A stretch of 64,000 nucleotides of DNA from Diphasiastrum complanatum (Eukaryota; Streptophyta; Lycopodiopsida; Lycopodiales; Lycopodiaceae). The first letter of the stretch is position 1. Each line of letters opens with the position of its first letter. The stretch lies in NCBI GenBank assembly GCA_029204225.1, contig CM055107.1:20938000-21001999 (forward strand), read 5' to 3'. Made by a program: the position numbers and the translations under genes. The notes beneath the pieces were generated by a model that had not been told where the DNA came from, did no database searches, and was given only the letters and a program-made list of their open reading frames with translations. Below, piece after piece: positions 12,701-24,700 of the stretch.

Positions 12701-15700
12701 GAGGCTATGATCAAGGAGGAGTATGCTTTAGGCCTACCAAGGTCTATTGGGAAGGAAGACAAGGTTTGTGAAGCTTGTGCCTTATCCAAGGCACATAAGA
12801 AGGTGTTTCCTAACTCCATCACAAAGTCATCTCATCCTCTTGAACTCATACACTCGGATGTGCACATTGCTAGCACCAAATCTAATGGAGGTTCATCCAT
12901 GTTTTTAACCTTCATTGATGACTACTCAAGATATTGTTGGGTGTTCTTACTTTCCTTCAAGTCTCAAGTATTTGATACTTTTGTAAAGTTCAAGTTGTTT
13001 GTGGAAAAGCATCATAATCATAGCATCAAGATTCTTAGAAGTGACAATGGTGGAGAATTCATCTCCAATGAGTTCAAGGCCTTTTGTGAGGAGGAAGGGA
13101 TCAAGAAAGAGACTTCTTGTCCTTACACTCCTCAACAAAATGGAGTTGCTGAAAGAAGGAATAGAACATTATGTGAATGTTCTAAGGCTTTAAGATTAGA
13201 TGCTTGTTTGCCCAAATCCTTTTGGGGTGAGTCTCTTGTATGTGCAAACTACTTGATGAATAGGGTGTCTTGCAAAGCAATTGAAGGCAAAACTCCTTAT
13301 GAGATGTTGTATGGAAAGAAACCCAATCTTAATCACTTGAAAGTTTTTGGGTGTATATGTTATGTGCATGTGCCATTGGAAACAAGAACCAAGGAGGATC
13401 CATCTTCCACAAGAGGGATCATGCTTGGATATGCAAGCTCAAGCAAGGGCTACAAAGTCTATCTCCCATCCTTGAACAAATTTGTTGTTTCAAGGGATGT
13501 CATCTTTGATGAACATCATATGCATATGCTTGAAGAAGGCTCAAGAGCTCCAACAATCAAGAAGAAGATGGCCGAGGAGCAAGATCTTGGTTTTGAGGAG
13601 GAGCTCATGGAGGAGCAAGCACCAAACCCATCTATCACACCAAGGAGATCTTCAAGGGCAAAAGTGGAGCCATCAAGGCTCACATATCAAGGCAAAGGAC
13701 AGCAAGTTGAGGGTATCTCATCCACTTCTTATGCTTTATCTAGCTTTGAAGAACCATCTAATGTTGAAGATGCATTGAACTCCAAAGAATGGTATAAAGC
13801 TATGTTGGATGAGTATGATGCCTTGATTGAGAATGAAACTTGGTTGCTTGTTGAGAGACCTCAAAGGAATGTAATAGGATGCAAGTGGGTCTTCAAGCTT
13901 AAGTTGAATGCAAATGGGAGTGTTAACAAACATAAAGCAAGATTAGTTGCAAAAGGTTATGCTCAAGAGAGAGGGATAGACTATGAGGAAACTTTTGCAC
14001 CCGTGGCCAAGATGGTCACAATAAGACTAATCATTGTACTTGCATCACATTTTGGATGGATTCTATGTCAAATGGATGTCTCTAATGCTTTCTTGAATGG
14101 TTTTTTGGAAGAGGATATCTATATGGAGCAGCCACAAGGGTTCATCAAGCATGGAATGGAGAACAAAGTATGCCATCTCCAAAGAAGCATCTATGGCTTG
14201 AAGCAAGCCTCGAGATCTTGGAATTCAAGACTATATTGCTATCTTATTTCACTTTCTTTTGTTCAAAGTGAATATGATCCCACTCTTTACATTAAGTTTG
14301 ATGATGTTGGTATTGTACTTTTGCTCATTTATGTAGATGACATCATCATTAGTGGAAATAGTGTTGATGGTATTGAAAAAATCAAGATAGATCTATCCTT
14401 AGAGTTCAAGATGGTAGATCTAGGGTGTCTTCACTTCATCTTAGGCATAGAAGTACTTAGAGGGTCTGATTTTATCTTTATAAGTCAAGTAAACTATGCT
14501 CAAAGTCTTTTGAAGAAGTTTAAGATGGAAGTATGCAAAAGTGTTGACACACCAATGGAGCAAGATGTAAAAGTGCCAAATGAAGATGATGAAAGATCCT
14601 TCATGGACATCACTTTGTTTAGGCAACTTATAGGTTCCTTAATGTGGATCACTATAACTAGACCAGATCTTAGATTTAGTGTATGTAGGTTGAGCCAATC
14701 AATGCAAAAGCCATTGAATATCCATTGGAAAAAGACTAAGAGGATACTAAGATACATCTCGGGTACATTGGATTTTGGGATTCTATATAGAGGAGATGTG
14801 ATTAACCTTCATGCATTTAGTGATTCAGATTTTGCAGGGGACAAGAGGGATAGGAAATCAACAAGTGCCTATTCAACTTTCATAGGAGAAGGTGTGGTTT
14901 CATGGCTTTCAAAAAAGCAAGAAACTATATCTCTATCTTCAACCGAGGCCGAGTACAAAGCTTTGACAACCACTACAAAGGAGGTACTTTGGATCAAGAG
15001 ATTATTGGTGGAACTAAAGATCATGGATTCAGAGGAGGCACCAATCATCTACAATGACAATATATCAGCCCAACACCTTGCATCTAACCCAATCTTCCAT
15101 GCAAGATCTAAGCACATTGAGATATGCCATCACTTTGTGAGAGAAATGGTGCAAGCCAAGGAGATTGCTTTGGAGCATGTTCCAAGCAATGAATGTGTAG
15201 CTGATCTACTTACTAAACCACTTCAAAAGACACCTTTTATGAAGTTCAGATCATCACTTGGAGTGATTAGTAAAGCAATGATTGAACCAAGCTAGATAGT
15301 GAGGAGGAGTGTTAAAAATTCACAATTCTAGCTTGACTAGTTTTGGTCATATGACTTGTAAATAGTTAGATGGTCATGATGTGGCTTGTCACACGTGCCA
15401 AATAGCATAGGATTCCATTCATAAGGATGTTCTCAAGTAGACCTAAGTGTTAGAACCTTTGGAATGAGTCCAAATTATGCTTAGATACAAGGGAGAAAAA
15501 ATAGGAGCTATTTTTGGTAATTTTTGCATTGTTGAGGGATCTCCAAGATTCCAACCCTAACTTGGTAGGGATGAAAGATCCACCAAAATTAGCAATAGGG
15601 ATAGGTTTAGGGCTACTCATACCTGCCCAAAACCGTGATGGATCATGTATATATAGGTGATGATATCTCACCAAAATCAATCAAGCAATTTCATGTTTTT

Positions 15701-18700
15701 TCTCTCATAATGGTGCAATTGCTCTCTATGTTCATAATTGTTTGAGTACTTGTGATTACTAATGATTATAGGATTGAATGTAGGTCTGGTGTACAGTACT
15801 CAGACTGTGGGAGGCCGTACTTTCACACGTGTTAAGCCTTCTTCAAGGATTTGGGCCATTTAGTGAGGTTCAAGCATAGATTTTTGATGGATTTTGATGG
15901 TTCAACTTGTGCTAATCTTATGAAATCATAATCTATTGTTTCCCTCATCATTTCAAGTGTTTTAGGATCCTTATTTGCTGTAATTTTTACACATCTTAAA
16001 CATTACTCATAATGCTAATTACATGTTTCTTGCTCTTTGTGGCTTTTCAATCCAAAGTGCTTTCACAAATATATATTTCAAACCAAACTACCATGAAGTC
16101 CATCATTTTCTAGGTGGCCCTATCAAAATGACTTTTGATTCTCTTATTTGATGTCTTGTCAGGTTTATGATTATATCAAATTCAACTTTATGATTATATC
16201 AAACCTTCGAAATAAGGCCAAAATGTACATAGATAGGCTAGAGAGAAAGTAGGAGCCAAAAATAGCAACTTTTACATTGTTTTTGGATCTCAACATCTTG
16301 ACCCCCAATTAGGTCATGATGAGTTCAGAGAAGCCCTAAAATGTTCAGATTCGAGCTACTCAATGTACAAATATGTGACGGTTTCTCCATCAATTTATGA
16401 GTAAAAATTTGTTTTTCCTTCTATCATTGTTGTTGGTGATCTCTATGATTGATATTTTCCATTTGCATTTGGTTCTTTGCATTTTTGGGATTGATTAGAG
16501 AGTTGAGGTACTGTCCTTTGCCTGTGGCAGGCCGTCCACTCACATGTGTGAAGGAATTGCAAGAATTGGAGCCTATAGTGGAGTTAAAAGGCAAGGAAAA
16601 TCTAATAACCATTAAATTGGATGGTGTTTTCGGTATTGGACCTCAATTGGATCTATTAAAAGGTGCTTCCTCCATCATTTCACAAGCTTTTAAATGGTAT
16701 CAGAGCTTGATCATGAAATGAGCTAGATTCATGTAATTTGATGGTCGAGGAAAATAGGAGGCAACACTTCAATGCAAGGTTGGAAGCTCTCTATCCATGA
16801 TGGAGATGATCAAGCACTCTTCACCAAAGACAAGGGCAAAACCAAGAGCAATGGAGCCACATTCAAGGAGGCTCAAGCAAAGATTTAAGATCAAGATGGA
16901 TCTTCAGCTCCAACTCCAAGCAAGACCAAGAAGGACAAGTCCAAGATCAAATGCTACTATTGTAGCAAGATGGGACACTATGCCTTGAAATGCTTCAAGA
17001 AGAAGCAAGCACAAGGACAAGCAAACATCAATCAAGAGGAGGAAGAGAGTCCACATGAGGACTCACTTTTCTTCATCAATCTTCAAGGGGGAAGATCCAT
17101 GGTGGATAGATAGTGGGGCAAGTTCCCACATGACAAGTAAAAGGGAGTACTTTTCAACTCTTTTGTCTTATGAAGGACCTATCAAGTCTATTTTTACAGC
17201 AATGATTATGTTTGTAAGATAGAAGGAGTAGGTTCTATCCCCTTGTGCTTAGGATGTTCAAGAAAGGTTAATGTTGAAGGAGCCTTGTTCATTCCTAGCA
17301 TCACTAAGAATCTACTTAGTGTTGGACAAATGGTTGATAATGGTTTTTGTGTGGAATTCACTTCTAATGATTGTTACATAAAGAAGAAGGGCAAATTTTT
17401 TGCTAAAGGCACTAGACTTGGAAAAATTTACAAGTTAGATGCTTTTGTTGACACCAATGTTGTGATGCTAGCAGAGGAGGACAAATTGTCAAACTTTGAT
17501 CTTTGGCAAAAGAGGCTTGGACACATCAATCCAAGTTCTATGGAGGTTATGTGCAAGGAGGAGCTTTATTTAGGCATTCCAAGGTCCTTAGAAAAGGAGG
17601 AAAAGGTTTGTGAAGCATTGGCACTATCCAAGGCACATAAGAAGGCTTTTCCAAGTTCTCTCACAAAGATAGATGCACAAACTTGAGACTCAACCATCTC
17701 AAACATCAAGAGGATAGTACCGAGAATCAAGATGATCTTGATTTTGAGGAGGAGCCTAAGGAGGAGCTTGAACCAAGTCAACCTACCACACCTAGAAGAT
17801 CATCAAGGGTAAGAGTGGAGCCAACAAGGCTCACATATCAAGGCAAGGGTAAGCAAGCCAAGGGTAATCCATCTACTTATTTTGCTCTAATTTCAAGTTT
17901 TGATGAGCCTTAAAATGTAAAAGATGCTTTGAGTTCAAAAGAATGTACCAAACTATGCTAGATGAGTATAATGCTTTGACGGATAGTAGTACTTGGATCC
18001 TTGTTGGTAGACCATCTAAGAATGTGATAGGATGTAAGTGGATATTCAAACTCAAGTTAAATTTAGATGGAAACATAATAAACATAAGGCAAGGCTAGTT
18101 GCCAAGGGATATGCCCAAGAGAAGGGCATAGATTATGAGGAGACTTTTGCACCCGTGGCCAAGATGGTCACAATAAGGTTGATTCTTGCTCTTGCCTCTC
18201 ATTTTGGATGGATGCTTTGTCAAATGGACGTGTCAAATGCATTTCTTAATGGATTCTTGGAAGAATACATCTTCATGGAGCAGCCCCAAGGATTCATCAA
18301 GCTCAGGTTAAAGAACAAAGTTTGTCATCTACAACGGAGCATCTATGGCTTGAAGCAAGCTTCTAGGTCTTGGAATTCAAGACTACATCATTGGTTCCTC
18401 TCAAATTGAATATGATCCTAGCTTATGCCTTAATTTTGATGATCATGGTATTGTACTTTTGCTAATCTATGTTTATGAGATCATCCTGATAGTATTGTTG
18501 GAATTGAGAAAGTCAAGGTAGATCTTTCCTTAGAGTTCAAAATGGTAGATCTAGGTGAATTTCATTATATTTTGGGCATAGAGGTCATTAGAGGGTCTGA
18601 TTTTATCTTTATTAGTCAAAAAAACTATGCTCAAAGTTTTCTAAAGAACTTTAAAATGCAAGATTGCAAGTATGTAGAAATTCCTATGTAGCAAGATGTA

Positions 18701-21700
18701 AAAGTTTCTAATAAAGATGATGAAAGATCCTTCATGGACATCACTTTATATAGACAACTTATAGGCTCCTTGATGTGGATTACTATTGCTAGGCCTGATC
18801 TTAGCTTTAGTGTGTGTCTATTAAGTCAATTTATGCAAGATCCATTGAACATTCATTGGAAGACAACTAAAAGGACCTTGAGACGGGTACACTAGATCTT
18901 GGTATACTTTATAGAGGAGATGTAATTACCTTGCATGCCTATAGTGATTCATATTCTTCAAGTGACAAGAGATATAGAAGATCAACAAGTGCATATGCAA
19001 CCTTCATAGGTGATGGAGTAATTTCTTGGCTATCAAAGAAGCAAGAAACAATCTCACTCTCTTCAACTGAGGCCGAGTACAAGGCACTTACTACAACAAC
19101 CAAGGAGGTGCTTTAGATCAAGAGACTACTAGTGGAGCTAAAGAGTATGGATCCAAATGAGTTACCAATCATTAATAATGACAACATCTCAGCCCAACAT
19201 CTTGCATTAAATCCAATTTTCCATGGAAGGTCCAAACACATAGAAATTTGTCATCACTTTGTGAGGGAAAAGGTGCAAGCAAAGGAGAATACATAAAGAA
19301 TTTAGTATAGAATAAAAAAAGTTGGTATTAAACTAGTAACCAGAATATTGTTATAAGGAGTAGCAAAAAAATCCTTGATAACAATAGCAAAAGTGATCAT
19401 TTTACTAGGAATTAAAAAAACCCTTGGAAGTATAGATTCTCTTACTAAAATTTTGATGAATCTCAAAAGCATATCACAAGACATACAACTACAAAATTTG
19501 TATCCCATATTTCTTGTACTAAAGAATTTTTTTTTTTTGCTCAATTCAATGCTAAAAGGTCCATCTAAAAAACAAGAAATATCTCACTCTCATGGTAACA
19601 TGGTTGAAACAATCACTATGCAATAGTTTACCAACATGCCTTTTAATAATGGACTTCATCTGATTTGGATGGACCCCATAAATTTACAAAAAACCCCAAC
19701 GACATGCCAAGCATAAGTCTAAGAGATATTGAAAACTTTGTTTTAAATATCAAAACATTCAAAACAAGTGTGGACTTACTTTCAAATTTAGATGGCTATA
19801 ACATTTTGAATGAGACATGCAATTGTCTTGAACATTTGGGCCATTTTTTTGTGTGAAAAATATTGATTATCAATGAATTTGATGATGTTCATGTGTAACT
19901 TCATCTTTTGATAGCAAGGGACGTGAATTTTGATAGAAAACAGAGTGTTGATGATGATTCTTTTATTAACACTCTTACCTTAACTACTAGTTACTTCTTA
20001 TAGAGCAAAAGGACTTTCTCCATGAAATTAGAGATGTCTACTTAGTGTATCTTGAAATAGCTTAGTTTCACATCATTGCCATTTTCTTATGTATTGATCT
20101 AATTACAAGAAAGACAAAAACTTCTTACTATCGATTCACATTTTGAATAGCAAAAATGCTTTTTAAAGACATATTTCTAGTTTAGATGGTAAATTATCCT
20201 CTTCTTTCCAAGGAAAGTATGAAAATTACCTCTACACGAGAGTATATTTTAAAATATAAGTCTTTAAATGTTGTTGTTGAGCCCCATTATGTGTAGACAC
20301 CTATACACTAAAACAAATGACCTATGTAGCTATCCCACCTTTCAAGAATTGAATATAAGTCCCAAACAACCTCAACATACGTAATCAAGATGCCTTCTTG
20401 AATTATGGGTTAGCAGTTTCAAATAGCTACTTTTATTTTGGTCAAAATACTAGTTTTGTTGCTTCAAAATTCATTTAGGCTAAAATTTGTGATCCTTTCC
20501 TAAAGTAATTCTTAGTTTTACTCTCAAGAAACTCGTTGGTGGTAAAGTAGTTGTCTTGGAGTGTAGGTGGTGTGTCGATTCGCACCCTACAAGCCCCAAC
20601 TTATACCAAGCCTAGGCCAACAAGCCTAGGACAATAGCTAATGTGAAGGCCTTTTTGGTCTCTTTACAACCATATTGGAGGCTACATTTTTTTCTAAAAC
20701 ATTTCCATAGTAGAACAATTCTAAAAACAGTTCCATAGCTCATTCATTTTATGTACTCGGTTAAGTTTTGCACTCTTGTTCTTCTACAAATGAGCTATTC
20801 CTACAAAAATGAACTCGTTTTCCTATAAAAACAATTGCTTCTTTAGGCAAGAATGACAAATTTATTAAGCAAAAGAACATTAAAGGTTTTTAGTTCCACT
20901 CAATTTTTTACAAGATTGAGGCTCATTTTGGAACTAAGATGATTCTTTGCTTCCTAGGTGGCATAGCCACTAGGATGAATAATAAACAAAAATCATCCAA
21001 ATCACTAGCTCTTCAAGCATTAATTGGGTCCAAAAGCACAGGGCCTCCATACATGTCATGCATTAATCTCTTCTTGTTGTGAGGAGGCCTCTCTATGCTC
21101 ATGTGGCATGGACACTTGACCCTGCTTGATGGGAAGCTGTGATCCCCATTAATCATCTTGTGTGGGCACATTGGAGATTATCCCTCGTGAAGATACGTAC
21201 TATGTATAGTTCATGAGGAGGCGCACTACATCGTGTAGCAAGATAATCACGGGGCGACGAATCTAGTTACAAGGTGGTGCACATGTATAGTTCATGAGGA
21301 GGCGCACTACATCCCGTAGCACGATGTGAGCCACCGGGCGACAAATGTAGTTACAAGGCTATCGTAGCACGATGTGAGCCACGGGGCGACGAATCTAGTT
21401 ACAATGCTATAGTGCACTCTCGGATAAATGATACATGATGTAGCATTTGGAGATGGAAGGATCAAATGAAATGTGTTGCAAGCCTGTACTACGGCTCAGA
21501 ATCTGCCTCTTGTTAACCAATCGGATGATGCTCACAAATGTTACAATGCAATGAGCGTGCACCTTCCATGGACGTTGAGGAAAATGGGGATGACATAGAG
21601 CATTTTGTGTGCTCTTTGTGAAGCGTAAAGATGGCATCTATGGCTTCGTCAGTTATCTGAAAGTTTGCCCCTTGAAGCTAAGGCTCAATCATTGACATAG

Positions 21701-24700
21701 GCTGATCAGTATTGCCTGTACTTGGGTATCTGACCGTGCATTCAAGACGTCAGCCTTTGTGGGTTGCAGAAGAAAAGAAAGAAGCACTAAGAATACAGAT
21801 CATGTTACGATCAGGTTTTATGGATTTCAGTTGTGTTGTGTTAGGGAAAGAGAGCAGTTTGAGTATTCTGTAAAGTGATGCCGATTGTAGAGTAATATGT
21901 AGGGCATGAAAGGATTGATATTTCTTTGAAGAAGTGAAGTTTGAACAAGTAATTTTTATTTGAAGGTTTTCAAAATAGCAGTTGGAAGTAAGGGCCAAGT
22001 CTACTGCCAACCGTCCAACGGGTTTGGGAAGGTGTGTGAAAAACTGAGCTATATTGCACGTGACTGGATGAATGGCCAGGCTCAGAGTTAAGGGCTATTC
22101 ACATGCAGAGCCTCCCTTGATTGACGTAAGCAGTGGGCTTCTGCCAGCCCGGGTGAGGAATCAGAGGATTCATCTTTGCATGTTATACTCCTATTAATCT
22201 TGATCCTGCTACAATTTGGAATCTGAATGCTCTGAATGAAGCTCATTGTTGCATCCAGGAGATATTGATTGCCCAAAATGGCCAGGCATTGATGGCAGGT
22301 AGAGCCCGCCCGGGAGGCTGAGGGAGCATGGAGTTGAAGGAGCTGGGAAGCTCGACCATGCGAATGGGAAGCTCGACCCTGCGAACGGGATCAGAGGATC
22401 GCGGGTGCAGGTAAACAAGCATTTCCTCCCTGCCAGCCCCTTCTTGACGTCAAGCTGAACTGCCCAGGATCCCATCATGTGAAGATGCCTTTAGATCGGA
22501 CCTACCTAGTAACAACCAATTAAGCATGGTTTTATATATTTCCTTGCTGAAGTTGTGGCCACTGGCTGTGGTTGGGAACATGATGAGAGAGAAGGGCTAA
22601 ATGACGTGCGTTAACAAGATATTCCAAAGAGTTCTAATTTCAATGCACGACAAGGACAATGCTACTATGTAAAGAGAGCTATTGATAGATTGTGACGATG
22701 GTGATCAGACATGAGCAAAAATTATGACAACTGATCTCTGTAGAATGTCGAAACGTCTTTGCAAGCTCTGGTGGAGTTCTTTTTCAGTAAGCCAAAACTG
22801 ATGACGTGAGTGGAGATATCCCCAAGCAGACGGTGTTATTCTGAAAGTGGGAGCTATGTGATGTATGTAAGTCAGTGATCGAGTGAGCATTAGTGACTTA
22901 ATCTCACTAACTTGGTGAAGTAAGATCACTGAGTAGGAAAGCGACTATTATAGGTAAACTCTTGAGTCAGCTGGTTGAGTGGCCTCATCGTGGTTGAGTG
23001 ATGCTATTATGCTCTTGATATTTATTCTTAGTGAATGCTTGCTAAGTCGGAGTGCTATGAATACATGTTGCGATGCATCCACTGGTGCGTCACAGGCACC
23101 TGATAATCAAATAAGCATAACCAGACCTGGTATATAACAGCTAAACCGTCATGTAGATCTATGTTACATCCTTCCAGATCTCCTCTAATTACACGTCTGT
23201 TCATCATTGTGTAATGGGAAGTTCGTCCCTCTCGTTCACTGCATCATTCGTCTAATTTGCTATTCTCTATGTGTCTCTCTTGTGCATTTGTAGTTGCCTA
23301 CCTTTCACTGTTAAAATCTAATAAAGCTTCGCTATCTGATAGCTAATGTGGTATCTAAGGTAGATGATAGAGGATAACTTTAATATTTACCTTGAGAATT
23401 ACATGTGGAATTAGTGCCTGACATGCTCTGTTCCACACTTTAAACAAACGAGTATATCATCATGATATATTACTACAAACTTGTCTCCATACGGTCCTGG
23501 AACATCACGCATCAAATTACAAGGCCCACAAGGCATTACCGTCGCTTCAAACATGACCTTCTTTGTCTTAAAGGTATACGTAGAGTTCTCAGTCCTTGGA
23601 ATGGATCATGATCTGATGGTAACCACTTTCGAGATCCAACTGGGAAAAAAATTTCTTACCTTGGAGATACTCCAAAAGGTTGTCGATTCTTCTTAGACGG
23701 TGCCTTATCCTCATGGTGATCTTTTCTAGAGTATCATAATCAATGAATAACCTTCAATATCCTCTATTCTTCTTGGGTACCAGCAATACGAGAGCAATAC
23801 CAGCAATAAGAGATAAAAGTTTTTGTCTAAAGGCTCATTGAGGCTGCCTTAGTTGCTTGGTAATCTCTTCATTTTCCTTAGTTTCCTCTTCCACACGTGG
23901 TAAGTTGGTTAACTTGAGTTGGCAACTCCTCCATGTGATCCCAAGGATCAATAAAACCAAAAAGATTTTTCCTTTGTTTCATACTTGAGCTCAACATTGT
24001 GCACAATGTTCCTATAATGTGGCAAGTTGGTTGGCTTTGTGATCAAATCAAGGTACATTTTAACTGGTCCTAAACTTAACTTTGAATGCTTGTGATCACT
24101 ATAGCTGATAACAAGGTTGAAGGGGTTGAATCTTAGTCCTCAACACGCATAAGTGTTAACCATCTTATAGCATTGGTGATCTAATATTATCAAGGGCAAA
24201 TTTAGACTGAAGAACCCTTAAAGTACAACTAGCGAACCTTTCAATGACGTATTTTGATGGTACTCATTATTTAAATGTTCAGGACTCTACCTCCAAGGAA
24301 TCTACACCTATTTGACACCATCATCCATCTCTAATCAATTTGAAAAAGAATTGCCAAAGAAATTGTTTAATTACTTCAAGCAAGTGCTTATTGAGGACCA
24401 ATATTGAGAACCCCATAGTTAGGTTTCAAATTCTTTTGGCTTTCACTTCACTGCTGTCTAATTCAATCAGGTGAATCATATATGTTGTTCTCAATAGCTT
24501 TCATCAATGTTTAACATTAGAAGAACCTTTAATTCTAAAGGGCCCTTTCAAAAGATACTTTTATTTATTTTTTCCATTTTACGTTCACATGGACCAATAC
24601 AAATCGTTTGAATGGACCTCAACGTCACAAACAAATATCTCCATAATGTGAACATAGACTCTAGTTACCTCTCAAGGAGGTCTTAAAAGCATGCTCTTGG

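Larger units (their letters stand above)
9834..15991 (+). mobile_element. Full-length Ty1/copia LTR retrotransposon, likely autonomous
   Basis: 6158-bp element with two 682-bp LTRs (9834-10515 and 15310-15991) beginning TG and ending CA. It is flanked by the 5-bp target duplication CATCT (9829-9833; 15992-15996). It has a primer-binding site matching plant initiator tRNA-Met except for one base (10516), an uninterrupted gag-pol frame (11327-15295) and a GAGGAGGAG polypurine tract (15301-15309). The LTRs differ at only four positions (about 0.6%), so insertion is recent. The order gag, protease, integrase, reverse transcriptase, RNase H is the copia order. It lies antisense inside NPF intron 3. 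Confidence 0.97.
16200..19292 (+). mobile_element. Decayed copia element related to the intact one
   Basis: LTR remnant, then TGGTATCAGAGC primer-binding site at 16695-16706. The body resumes within gag near the residue-185 equivalent of the intact element, so the leader and most of gag are deleted. Zinc knuckle at about 16951-16993, protease DSGAS near 17110, integrase zinc domain about 17490-17660. Then an abrupt join near 17680 to the post-integrase linker (PRRSSRVRVEPTRLTYQG), losing the whole integrase core. Reverse transcriptase with MDVSNAFLNG at about 18222 and RNase H to about 19292 follow, with stops and frameshifts, and there is no 3' LTR. Start boundary is approximate. Confidence 0.85.

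Noticed and set aside
21203-21412. CRISPR-like array
   Set aside because: Adjacent tandem units without unique spacers, in a plant nuclear context.
22209-22478. 89-codon minus-strand frame in a GC-richer patch
   Set aside because: Composition follows the local 21-bp repeat and GC content; no domain recognised.
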